The translations under genes were made by a program, and so were the position numbers. A stretch of 26,548 nt of DNA from a virus. Where the stretch lies: positions 1 through 26,548 of IMG/VR virus record IMGVR_UViG_3300044568_001171; one strand, given 5' to 3'. This document shows positions 1 through 6,917 of this stretch, piece after piece (the first letter of the stretch is position 1; the number at the start of each line of letters is the position of its first letter). The notes below the pieces were generated by a model that ran no database searches, was not told the origin of the DNA, and saw only the letters and a program-made list of their open reading frames with translations.

Positions 1-488
1 TGTGTCATATCTGCGGTAACAACGTTACCAGCAATAATAGTTTTCTTTGGATACTTTTCACGAATCTTGCTGACGAATATACCAAAATGTTCGCTGTATC
101 CATTAGCAACGTCAATACAGATATATTGAATTTCAGGATAGACATTGAAAATCTGTTGTAGTCTTTCTAAATCTTTATCATTAGTACCAGTACTAACAGC
201 AAAGTAATCAGTACCTATACTAAAAATATTATCAGCCAACATATCAAATGTATGACTCTTTGTCAAACAAGTGAAAAGTTTATGACGGCTGATTTCCTCA
301 GCCATCTTAAGTGTGCCAACACCGTCCATGTTAGCAGCCATGATGGGGATACCGTTATAGACCTTGCCGCTATGTTTAAAAGTAAACTTGCGTTCAAGTT
401 CTACTTCTTTGCGGCTACTTAATGTACTACGCTTGGGACGGAATAGTACATCTTTGAAATCTAATTTGATATCCTCTTCAATACGCAT
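1..488 (-). CDS. guaC: GMP reductase, N-terminal part (cut by window edge)
   Basis: GMP reductase converts GMP to IMP with NADPH and returns guanine nucleotides to the purine pool. The visible 162 residues follow E. coli GuaC closely. They begin MRIEEDIKLDFKDVLFRPKR and contain a PIMAANMDGVGT segment, an AVSTGTND segment, CIDVANGYSEHF and AGNVVTADM, all in family order. The catalytic cysteine region lies beyond the window edge, so activity cannot be judged. The ATG shares one base with the TAA of the upstream small membrane gene (TAATG), which suggests translational coupling. In a phage this is an auxiliary metabolic gene. It could shift guanine toward adenine nucleotides for an AT-rich genome (inference). 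Identity is secure; the role is not. Confidence 0.93.
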   Translation of the reverse strand, partial: MRIEEDIKLDFKDVLFRPKRSTLSSRKEVELERKFTFKHSGKVYNGIPIMAANMDGVGTLKMAEEISRHKLFTCLTKSHTFDMLADNIFSIGTDYFAVSTGTNDKDLERLQQIFNVYPEIQYICIDVANGYSEHFGIFVSKIREKYPKKTIIAGNVVTADMT

Positions 489-655
489 TATACAACCTCT
501 TCTACGACCCCTAGTGTTTCTGCTAGTATCAGGAACACACCTGCAAGCACGATATTACCTGCGATCAATAATGCTCCTGCACCTATACGAACAACACTCT
601 TTGCTATACTAGCATAAAAGTGCCCACGGCTAGTATCTTTAGGTTGAATGTCCAT
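488..655 (-). CDS. small single-span membrane protein, 55 aa
   Basis: This short frame lies exactly between guaC and the histone-like gene. It reads MDIQPKDTSRGHFYAS, then a helical hydrophobic stretch of about 25 residues (from IGAGALLIAG through GVFLILAE), and ends in GVVEEVV. The start codon overlaps the upstream TAA, and its own TAA overlaps the guaC ATG, so it is coupled on both sides. The layout predicts an inner-membrane peptide with a charged N-terminus and one transmembrane helix. No family was recognised. The perfect fit between two coupled neighbours is the main reason to call it real. Confidence 0.75.
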   Translation of the reverse strand: MDIQPKDTSRGHFYASIAKSVVRIGAGALLIAGNIVLAGVFLILAETLGVVEEVV

Positions 656-843
656 TAGCCCTTAGCAGCCTTGCGTTCGTTCTTAGTAGCAGTGATTTCG
701 TTACGGCGTGCCTTGACAGCCTTAGCGAGTTCACCTAGAGCCTTACGTGCGCGTGTACCGGCAGCGTTATTGCCCTTCTCAAACTTCTCATGTTCAACCT
801 GATAGTCGGCTAATCTAGCCAAAATGTCATCATGTGCGCTCAT
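655..843 (-). CDS. histone H1-like (Hc1-type) DNA-binding peptide
   Basis: This is a 62-aa, Lys/Arg/Ala-rich helical protein. Residues 23-36 (KGNNAAGTRARKAL) match the signature of bacterial Hc1/histone-H1-like proteins, which typically have an aromatic-acidic helix, then GNxAAGTRxRKxL, then a basic helix. Here an acidic N-terminal helix (DDILARLADYQVEHEKFEK) comes first and a basic tail (KARRNEITATKNERKAAKG) follows. Family members bind DNA without sequence specificity and compact it. In a phage it could coat host or phage DNA. ATG and TAA overlap the neighbouring genes as TAATG on both sides. Family assignment is fairly sure; the target DNA is unknown. Confidence 0.7.
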   Translation of the reverse strand: MSAHDDILARLADYQVEHEKFEKGNNAAGTRARKALGELAKAVKARRNEITATKNERKAAKG

Positions 844-1232
844 TACTTTTCTCCTACATTGTTAAAAGTTAATTCAATCGTACCACCTTGCTCAAACTGA
901 TTCCAAGCAAGAATTTCTTTACCACCATTGCTGCTTTGTACGAACACAGTACCGTTCGCATTAGCAGTCATAGTAATTGTTTGACCATTCGGATCCATCC
1001 AACCACGATCTACCCATACACCAGCAGTAGGACCAAAACTAGCACTACCTTGCATGAACCATACGTTTGGCTGTTGCCAGAACTTCAATGCGTTAGTGTT
1101 GTTTACATCACTAGTTGTATTTGTCCAACTAGTACCCGGCTTTATATTACCAATATCCCCTACGGTGTTATGTGTCACCGTGATATTATAGTTAGTATTA
1201 TTATTAATCGTCAAAGTTGCTTGCCAACTCAT
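843..1232 (-). CDS. hypothetical beta-rich protein, 129 aa
   Basis: The protein is not recognised. It is rich in Asn, Thr, Gly and Trp with alternating hydrophobic residues (for example TLTINNNTNYNITVTHN and GQTITMTANANGTVFVQSSN), which suggests a small all-beta fold. It has no signal peptide, transmembrane helix or cysteine. A GAGGG ribosome-binding site precedes the ATG. Its TAA overlaps the start of the histone-like gene, and it lies 11 bases downstream of the glycosyltransferase. A secreted-lectin or pore-protein-like sandwich is possible, but nothing in the sequence decides this. Confidence 0.72.
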   Translation of the reverse strand: MSWQATLTINNNTNYNITVTHNTVGDIGNIKPGTSWTNTTSDVNNTNALKFWQQPNVWFMQGSASFGPTAGVWVDRGWMDPNGQTITMTANANGTVFVQSSNGGKEILAWNQFEQGGTIELTFNNVGEK

Positions 1233-1243
1233 ATATTACCCTC

Positions 1244-2413
1244 TTAGTATTTGCTTTCTCTTGTATGCTTACGATAATCCGTAGTCATACGTAACCATTC
1301 TTCACCCTTGCCTTCAAGGATGTCGCATATTCTATCTATCGTCTTATCGGTCCAGTCGCTAATTTGTCCAATTCGTGGATGCTCATTGAATACCCAGTGA
1401 TTGAGTTTATTCAATGCGTCATCCTGTGACCAAGGCACATATAATCGTGTATGATCATTGGCAAATGTTTCAGGGAAACTACGATATGCAGGATATACAA
1501 CATTACATCCTAACGCATCTGCTTCGCTGACAGTATTGCTAACCCAGTCTTGCAAAGCACAGTTGAATAATACACGGCTGTCGTTCAATATCCCATAATA
1601 TTCGTCTTTACTGAGGTCGCTATAGATGTTTAGTTTGCCTTCACGTTCTAATCTGTATGTGCGTTCCATATATGAACTATTATTGCTACGTAGTTTTGCA
1701 CCACTCAATAATGCGAATTCAACGTCACCGTTGTGTGCCTTGGTATACTTTTCAATAATGTCCATGAAGAAATCAGGCTGTTTTTCTTGATCCCAACGTG
1801 CGGCAAACACAACTCTGCGCTTACGAATATCAAATGGCTTGATAGACTTGACACGACTACGTACTTCTTCTTTACCGAATGCAAGACCACTGATATTGTA
1901 GATAGGAGCCTTCCAGCCTGCAACCTTCATATGCATGACCATCTCTTCATTGCTAGCAAGAATGATACAGAATTCATTGATCATTTCTTCATACTTGCGC
2001 ATGAAGCCATCCATGCCCCATACATGTAAGAAATCATCTGGATCAATAGTTTGTGCCAAACAGCGAACAAAAATCTTTGGACGATATTGTTCTGGAACTT
2101 GCTTGATGATATATGCTAAACTCTCAAGACCTGAAGTGTACATATCTTCAAAGTAAATCACATCTTCACTTGTGACTTCGCCACTCTTCATCAACTTGAT
2201 GAGATTAGCCATCTGTGTGAGGCTATAGTGTGTGCGACCATGCGCGTCAAGGACTTGACCAACTACGATATTTTGATCACTAGATAATGTATCGCCCGGA
2301 ACAATTACGTAATGTATCCCACGCTTTCTGAATACACGTTCGTTCCAGTCAGTTAGTTGTAATGTATAGCGAGCCTTGTATGGCTCAAGTCCCATGTAAA
2401 ATAATTTTCTCAT
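1244..2413 (-). CDS. GT-B (GT4-like) glycosyltransferase
   Basis: This is a predicted retaining glycosyltransferase of 389 aa that would move a sugar from a nucleotide donor to an unknown acceptor. The C-terminal Rossmann half shows typical GT4 features. VVFAARWDQEKQPDFF (201-216) is the donor-domain opening strand and KxP-type segment. SNTVSEADALGCNVVYP (292-308) carries the conserved Glu (E298) and the family's E-A-x-x-x-G-C/x-P-V-V type signature. The N-terminal half is divergent, as is usual for the acceptor domain. It starts with an AAGGA site and overlaps the cupin stop as ATGA, so the two are probably made together. The acceptor could be DNA, a virion protein or host surface glycan. 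Confidence 0.82.
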   Translation of the reverse strand: MRKLFYMGLEPYKARYTLQLTDWNERVFRKRGIHYVIVPGDTLSSDQNIVVGQVLDAHGRTHYSLTQMANLIKLMKSGEVTSEDVIYFEDMYTSGLESLAYIIKQVPEQYRPKIFVRCLAQTIDPDDFLHVWGMDGFMRKYEEMINEFCIILASNEEMVMHMKVAGWKAPIYNISGLAFGKEEVRSRVKSIKPFDIRKRRVVFAARWDQEKQPDFFMDIIEKYTKAHNGDVEFALLSGAKLRSNNSSYMERTYRLEREGKLNIYSDLSKDEYYGILNDSRVLFNCALQDWVSNTVSEADALGCNVVYPAYRSFPETFANDHTRLYVPWSQDDALNKLNHWVFNEHPRIGQISDWTDKTIDRICDILEGKGEEWLRMTTDYRKHTRESKY

Positions 2414-2766
2414 ACATTTATCCTTGTGATATCTTCCTCAATACATTTATCGCCGTACTGAATCTCAATTATTTTTAGAGGAAAATCTTGATTGTTCTGT
2501 AATTGATGCCAATCTTCGCTATCTATAATAACATATTGATATAAACCATAGTCGCATACATGTTCTATGGAATCATTTTTAAAAGTATTTAGGGTCGCTA
2601 TTCCTTCAGCGACAAACCATAATTCGCTTCTATGGTCATGTTTTTGCATAGACAGGTTTTTACCGGGTTCAACAGTAAGTTCTTTAAGTTTGACGTTAGA
2701 ACCTACTGTATGTAGAACCCGGTAATAGCCCCAGGGCCTGATAGTTGTATCAGGCAGATTTTGCAT
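2410..2766 (-). CDS. cupin, mannose-6-phosphate isomerase type II-like
   Basis: This single-domain cupin of 118 aa resembles the C-terminal isomerase part of bifunctional ManC/AlgA proteins. It has PWGYYRVL (11-18) followed by a metal-binding cupin motif in MQKHDHRSELWFVAEG (40-55), with likely ligands H43, H45 and E48, and H87 in the second motif (EDWHQL). Family members interconvert mannose-6-P and fructose-6-P, or bind sugar nucleotides. Start 2766 was chosen because the cupin fold begins there. The frame is open upstream to an ATG at 2874, but that stretch overlaps the preceding 69-aa gene and does not look like cupin. Adjacency to the glycosyltransferase suggests sugar supply (inference). 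Confidence 0.82.
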   Translation of the reverse strand: MQNLPDTTIRPWGYYRVLHTVGSNVKLKELTVEPGKNLSMQKHDHRSELWFVAEGIATLNTFKNDSIEHVCDYGLYQYVIIDSEDWHQLQNNQDFPLKIIEIQYGDKCIEEDITRINV

Positions 2767-2959
2767 CAATTTCCCACATATCCTTGAAGGACTTTCCTTG
2801 CAAGAATTTGGTGTACTGCCTGTAAGCAAAACTACGATTGCTGTATAGATCAGATTCGTCAAACTTATAACCATATAGCCTACAGAAATTACGATAACTT
2901 TCTAGGTCATCAAAAATTTGATTGACTACAGCATTTGACTTATTAACACCCTTTGACAT
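2750..2959 (-). CDS. conserved-looking small hypothetical protein, 69 aa
   Basis: This is a hydrophilic, probably helical protein with many Tyr, Phe and Asp/Glu residues (FDDLESYRNFCRLYGYKFDE, then FAYRQYTKFLQGKSFKDMWE). The GGAG ribosome-binding site is 7 bases before the ATG, which supports the start. It overlaps the cupin start by 17 bases and follows the QueD-like gene by 11 bases. No family was recognised. There is no membrane segment or signal peptide. Confidence 0.75.
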   Translation of the reverse strand: MSKGVNKSNAVVNQIFDDLESYRNFCRLYGYKFDESDLYSNRSFAYRQYTKFLQGKSFKDMWEIDAKSA

Positions 2960-2970
2960 TTTTCATCTCC

Positions 2971-3423
2971 TCAAATTACTACATTTAGATTTGGTTTTGT
3001 AGTGTTATAACGAATCGTGGCACCGTTCTCACCATCTTCACTGACAGTGATTTCAATGTCACGGCCTGGGTAACGACTAGCAATAACTTCATAGAGGTCA
3101 TCGCTAATCATCTCACAACTCTTGAAGTTTAGTTCCAGTGTGCCTTGGTAGAGACTTTCTAACCAACGCTTGAACTGGATAAACTCAATATCCCTATCGT
3201 TGTGAAATACTTCAATTGCTACATTAAAATGAAAAATGTGTCTGTGTTCGTTTGCGAGAAACGCAACATCTGCAAGTTTAGGATCTGTAGCAGCAGCAGG
3301 AAATTTATGAATACCCTCACGTTGAAAGGTAACCCAAATAAATCGTTTGGCTGCGTTGCTAATGCGAACACGTTTATCAGCCATAGCCTGTTCTGTTTGA
3401 TAAATTACTGGATCTTCACTCAT
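2971..3423 (-). CDS. T-fold protein resembling QueD / 6-pyruvoyl-tetrahydropterin synthase
   Basis: This 150-aa protein has the layout of the QueD/PTPS T-fold. H39 in REGIHKFPAA and H60/H62 in EHRHIFHF match the three zinc histidines (AAHxL... and HGH). IEFIQFK (79-85) matches the conserved DFxxLK. SCEMISDDL (102-110) matches PTSExLA. E129 in VSEDGENGATI matches the substrate-anchoring Glu near the C-terminus. QueD makes 6-carboxy-tetrahydropterin on the path to preQ0. The catalytic Cys normally four residues before HxH is absent (L56 here), so the reaction may differ. It is coupled by ATGA to the 58-aa gene and lies close to the TGT-like gene. The fold call is by eye; the function is inference. 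Confidence 0.6.
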   Translation of the reverse strand: MSEDPVIYQTEQAMADKRVRISNAAKRFIWVTFQREGIHKFPAAATDPKLADVAFLANEHRHIFHFNVAIEVFHNDRDIEFIQFKRWLESLYQGTLELNFKSCEMISDDLYEVIASRYPGRDIEITVSEDGENGATIRYNTTKPNLNVVI

Positions 3424-3596
3424 CGTTCTTCTTCCATTTTGATACGTTCATAATTTTCTTCCCATTCAAGACGCCTTAACCGTTTGATTGCTGATTGAAT
3501 TTCTAAGGTCTTTTGAATATTATCAGTGTTGAAAGGACCCTTGCTCAGTTGTTGCAACTTTTGTTCTAGTATACGAATCTGTTGTGTATTAGCCAT
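3420..3596 (-). CDS. small coiled-coil-like hypothetical protein, 58 aa
   Basis: This is a fully helical, highly charged peptide with heptad-like spacing (IRILEQKLQQL, then IQSAIKRLRRLEWEENYERI). No membrane segment is present. Start 3596 (MANTQQ) was chosen because it lies one base past the TAA of the upstream TGT-like gene (TAAAATG). A longer in-frame start at 3632 would run into that gene. Its TGA overlaps the QueD-like ATG. Position between the two putative 7-deazaguanine genes hints at a shared operon, not a known function. Confidence 0.7.
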   Translation of the reverse strand: MANTQQIRILEQKLQQLSKGPFNTDNIQKTLEIQSAIKRLRRLEWEENYERIKMEEER

Positions 3597-3597
3597 T

Positions 3598-5151
3598 TTA
3601 GTTCTCCAAAACTTCATTGATAGCGTCATCACTATCTTCTATTGTTTCTTCAACCTCTTCTTCAACTTTATCAACACTAAACAATTCATCAAACATCGTC
3701 ATAGCATTGACAGTGCGTTTACCGCTGATGCCCTGACTACCACTCTGCATTTGCATCCAAAACTTGTTATAATATTCTATCACGTTTAGACTATCTTCTC
3801 TAGTCTTTTGGCTGAACACTTCATCAACTACCTTACCAAAGTAAATACCAAAAGTCTCATTCATTATCATTTTTGGAATCACGCCTTGTTCATATTGACG
3901 ATTAGCCTCTTGAACTGCCGTTATATGCTGATAGACATTATGTGCTTGAATTAGAGTGTAACTCAAGGTATCCCAACTTGTCTTTGTCTCCTTGCCTTGA
4001 TTATTTATGAATCCTACACCGCGATAGCAAAGGTCTTTCAACATCATACGATCAGTTACAGGACTATCAGTAAACACATCGTGTATACCTTCTGCTAATA
4101 CAGCATCGCTAAACTTGCGATTGTCGTTAGCGTAACTCTTACTTTCAGCAGTCTTTTCCATACTGTATGACCACTTCTTGTTGTGTTCAATATTAGTATT
4201 AAAATAAGCAAGACCCTTCGCTGCACCATAGAAAGGACTTGCACAGTCAAAGGTAATCATAAAGTTTGGATTGTGATATTTGCGTATAGCCTTTTGTATG
4301 TCAGTAAACAATACTGCATACTCCATAATGCTTGTACCCAAACAATGCAACAAATCGTGTTTGCCAGGAATTAAAAGGCCATCATGGATAATATGTACGA
4401 GGCGCTTCAGCATCAAGTGAATATCAATCTTGTTTTGACCACCGAACGCCCAGCCATTGAAATGATTATCTGGGTAGATATTTGGGTCGCAATACTTTTT
4501 CATTTCTTGATACCAGTCATCACTTTGCTTGTGATTACGACCCTGCATTACGTTCAAGAATTTACAACGACCATCACGGTTCTTGATGAAGTATTCGTTG
4601 TTGATATGTGTGGCTGCAATCGCTTCTTCAATCGTGCTGATACCATGCGCACTCTTGCCGGTTTTCTTATCCTTGATATGATACGTGGTCAAACTTTGTG
4701 ATGGGATATCTAAACACATACCATAGTCCATGTATGTATCCATCCATTTCAAAACGGCCTTGCGCTTTTCTAGTGCGCGTGGGCAGTTAGGATCCTTCCA
4801 GTCTGCTGGCCATTGGCACTTGAGAATCTGAAATCCACCACTATCGCCTAGCATGAACGTTCCCGGTTCACGCTTACGAATAATACTTTCGGCATGATCA
4901 TCAACAGTAGTATCAAGGTTAGCGTGACCTGCACTATACAAGCCCCATTTGTAATTGAACAAACCTTTCTGACTATTCAGAAAGTTTAGACATTCAACAT
5001 CACCGTTGAAACCTGCAGGGATACGGTCAGCAGGAAAGTAATTTTCACCCTCACGCTGTTTGCCCAGTCCACTGATAAAGAATGAACTAACAGCGGGCAA
5101 GAACAATGCCCAATCACTATTTTGTTGATTGCTTAAATTAATTTGTTTCAT
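3598..5151 (-). CDS. TGT / DpdA-like guanine base-exchange enzyme
   Basis: tRNA-guanine transglycosylases swap a guanine for a 7-deazaguanine; the DpdA branch does this in DNA. TGT motifs appear in order: the substrate loop DSGGFQ (103-108), LDIPS (147-151), NVMQGR (200-205, like the VQG segment), GWAFGG (233-238) and TFDCASP (300-306). D302 fits the catalytic nucleophile of FDCVxPTR. The family's C-terminal helix (LLTIHNLYxY) is seen as LIQAHNVYQHI, but the CxCxxC zinc site is missing. At 517 aa it exceeds bacterial TGT (about 375 aa). The extra tail holds a TMFDELFS peptide (485-492) and an acidic end. The QueD-like neighbour favours DNA or tRNA deazaguanine modification. The substrate is not proven. 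Confidence 0.8.
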   Translation of the reverse strand: MKQINLSNQQNSDWALFLPAVSSFFISGLGKQREGENYFPADRIPAGFNGDVECLNFLNSQKGLFNYKWGLYSAGHANLDTTVDDHAESIIRKREPGTFMLGDSGGFQILKCQWPADWKDPNCPRALEKRKAVLKWMDTYMDYGMCLDIPSQSLTTYHIKDKKTGKSAHGISTIEEAIAATHINNEYFIKNRDGRCKFLNVMQGRNHKQSDDWYQEMKKYCDPNIYPDNHFNGWAFGGQNKIDIHLMLKRLVHIIHDGLLIPGKHDLLHCLGTSIMEYAVLFTDIQKAIRKYHNPNFMITFDCASPFYGAAKGLAYFNTNIEHNKKWSYSMEKTAESKSYANDNRKFSDAVLAEGIHDVFTDSPVTDRMMLKDLCYRGVGFINNQGKETKTSWDTLSYTLIQAHNVYQHITAVQEANRQYEQGVIPKMIMNETFGIYFGKVVDEVFSQKTREDSLNVIEYYNKFWMQMQSGSQGISGKRTVNAMTMFDELFSVDKVEEEVEETIEDSDDAINEVLEN

Positions 5152-5467
5152 CTTGTACTAATTTCATTATAATATCAAGTTTTTCTTTTGCGTCTTTTAC
5201 CGCAGGATATTTTTCAGCAAGTTTTTCAACTTTCTTTTCATATTCCATGCGCTTTTTAGCCCACTCTATAACTTCTGCTAACTGCTGATCGCTACGTAAT
5301 TCAATTGTGTTATCAATCTTATACCAAGTTCCATTGTTTTGATTATCACAAACTTCAAACTGTTTTATACTACCGTTCCAACGTACTTGACCGCTAGTGG
5401 CTGGCAGGAGATAAGTTTTATCAACCTGCCATATTATCGGTTGTGTTTGTGATTCTATCTTTATCAC
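5138..5467 (-). CDS. hypothetical protein between clamp and TGT-like gene, 109 aa
   Basis: The protein is not recognised. The N-terminal half is beta-like, with Trp and Gly (IIWQVDKTYLLPATSGQVRW, then GTWYKIDNTIELRS). The C-terminal half is a long charged helix (EWAKKRMEYEKKVEKLAEKY). It starts at GTG, and that codon overlaps the clamp TGA as GTGA. Its TAA lies 14 bases inside the TGT-like gene. The tight spacing suggests it is always made with these two. There is no signal peptide or membrane helix. Confidence 0.78.
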   Translation of the reverse strand: MIKIESQTQPIIWQVDKTYLLPATSGQVRWNGSIKQFEVCDNQNNGTWYKIDNTIELRSDQQLAEVIEWAKKRMEYEKKVEKLAEKYPAVKDAKEKLDIIMKLVQDETN

Positions 5468-6186
5468 TTGCTCTGTGCGGGTAGTAGATAACGATATGTT
5501 GCTAGACCACTATCAACAGTGACTTCAGCAGCACCTTGATCACTGATACGTACAGTCTTGCTACCAGGTAGATCCATGATGGCTAAGAATACCTTGACGG
5601 GCCACTGCCATGCACGGCTCAATGTGCCTTCAACATCTGGATGAAACACAAAGTTACCACTGTGTGTGCTTGCATCACCAAAATAAATCTTTAGATCGCC
5701 CTTGTCAGTCTTTGTAGTAAAGTTGTTTTCTTCGCTGTTAGCACTAGCCTGCTTCTTCAATCGCATGATGCCAGCAACAGTGGGCTCAAACTCAACGTTC
5801 CATGCTGCGCCCTTGAACTTGACATCCTTGACCTTTTCTTCAACGATAGCCTTAGCCATCAATCTGTAGTCATTGACGAAATCACCGACCTTAGTCTCAA
5901 AGTGAACGCTAGTTGCTACATCGTCTTTGTTGCGTGTGACGCTGATCTTGGCATGTTCGTCATAGTCATCAAAGCCCAAGATAGTCTTGAGTTTGCCTAG
6001 ATTTGGCATACCGAACGTGCCGATGAAATCTGCTGATGGATTCTTGAACGTGCCTTCAACGACAACACTCTTATCTTCAGCGATTGCTGAGACAACAGTT
6101 GCCTTGTCTGTGCCATTGACCTTGATGAGTTCAATGACGCCTAGTCCATGTATATACTGAATCAAGTCTTGTAAATTATCTTTCAT
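5464..6186 (-). CDS. 45: DNA polymerase sliding clamp (T4 gp45-like)
   Basis: At 240 aa this is the size of T4 gp45 (228 aa). It has the duplicated beta-rich layout of a trimeric processivity clamp, with alternating strands such as KATVVSAIAEDKSVVVEG and an end typical of T4-like clamps (AAEVTVDSGLATYRYLLPA). In T4 the clamp tethers gp43 and also activates late promoters through gp33/gp55. It is encoded close to the polymerase, behind a strong sigma70-like promoter and a GAGG ribosome-binding site. Similarity to T4 itself is low by eye, so the call rests on fold pattern, length and neighbours. Confidence 0.82.
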   Translation of the reverse strand: MKDNLQDLIQYIHGLGVIELIKVNGTDKATVVSAIAEDKSVVVEGTFKNPSADFIGTFGMPNLGKLKTILGFDDYDEHAKISVTRNKDDVATSVHFETKVGDFVNDYRLMAKAIVEEKVKDVKFKGAAWNVEFEPTVAGIMRLKKQASANSEENNFTTKTDKGDLKIYFGDASTHSGNFVFHPDVEGTLSRAWQWPVKVFLAIMDLPGSKTVRISDQGAAEVTVDSGLATYRYLLPAQSK

Positions 6187-6223
6187 GTTATCCTCTTGTT
6201 GTATTTAGGTAATCCTATAGTGT

Positions 6224-6252
6224 ATAATAGTGGAATTATTTGCATATGTCAA
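6224..6252 (-). promoter_or_regulatory. sigma70-like promoter upstream of the sliding clamp
   Basis: On the minus strand the sequence shows TTGACA (6247-6252), a 17-base spacer and TATTAT (6224-6229), with a GAGG site before the clamp ATG at 6186. The -35 box is perfect and contains the TGA stop of the upstream sulfotransferase gene. This suggests early transcription by host RNA polymerase. Confidence 0.8.
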
Positions 6253-6914
6253 CTATCTTCTTTTCCTTTATAACTATCCCACGATTTGTAATTTGTTAAC
6301 GCTTTATTGTGGGCTATAAAATTTGCATTATTGTATAATTCAAAATCATCTTTCAAATAATTGTGTAAATTTTGTTGATATACCGGGTTTTTCATGTAGT
6401 GATTTGTTATTAATTCTTGAATTCTATTGTCTTTATTAGCACTATGTCCTTTTTTCTTTTCAATTATCGTATCAGCATTTTCTATGTTATTCTTAAAAAT
6501 TTTCGGTAGATCCATATATTCATTCACAAATTTGATAAAAACAGCATTGTGTAATTTATAATTTTTTACGTACCAATGTTGAGTATATGTGTGTATTCCT
6601 GATACCCCTTTTAGGAAAATGTCATTTAAAGTTTCCGGATGATTTAATCCTAATGGAAATTTACCGTCTATATAATCTTGGGTAAATCCGGACAACCAAC
6701 GTTCTACAGGATCTCTTAGAATAACGACAGGGATTTTATCCTCGAGTTGTCCATAATGATATAGTTTGTAGTATTGCCAGTCTATTTGTGAGAAACATTT
6801 GTATGTAAAACTTGAAGCATTTTTAGTTATAGGGATAAAATAAAATTTGCTATTAGGGTGATATATTATAACATCATTAGATGTACCTAATCTTCCTGGA
6901 TGTGTTTTCTTCAT
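6249..6914 (-). CDS. sulfotransferase-family protein, 221 aa
   Basis: The protein is predicted to transfer sulfate from PAPS to an unknown acceptor. The 5'-phosphosulfate-binding region is FIPITKNASSF (26-36), as in the Sulfotransfer_2 group (PKNAST/S). The 3'-phosphate region is RDPVERWLSGF (67-77), a strong family signature. The rest is unusually Lys/Asn/Tyr-rich and looks more AT-rich than the polymerase beside it, which hints at later gain. It sits 3 bases downstream of the polymerase stop, and its TGA is inside the clamp promoter's -35 box. No signal peptide is present, so it should act in the cytoplasm. Acceptor candidates are sugars, proteins or a DNA modification. Confidence 0.82.
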   Translation of the reverse strand: MKKTHPGRLGTSNDVIIYHPNSKFYFIPITKNASSFTYKCFSQIDWQYYKLYHYGQLEDKIPVVILRDPVERWLSGFTQDYIDGKFPLGLNHPETLNDIFLKGVSGIHTYTQHWYVKNYKLHNAVFIKFVNEYMDLPKIFKNNIENADTIIEKKKGHSANKDNRIQELITNHYMKNPVYQQNLHNYLKDDFELYNNANFIAHNKALTNYKSWDSYKGKEDS

Positions 6915-6917
6915 GAT

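Noticed and set aside
241-275. TTGACA with a TATGTT inside guaC
   Set aside because: The -10 is poor and the site is deep in a coding region; likely chance.
888-1247. A 119-aa plus-strand frame opposite the 129-aa beta-rich gene
   Set aside because: The minus frame is coupled at its 3' end by TAATG and has a GAGGG site; the plus frame has neither.
2767-2874. N-terminal extension of the cupin with a hydrophobic leader
   Set aside because: It overlaps the coding 69-aa gene, and the cupin motif order is complete from 2766.
5152-6186. tRNA or other stable RNA genes in the replication region
   Set aside because: No gap is large enough, and no cloverleaf-like sequence was seen here or elsewhere in the window.
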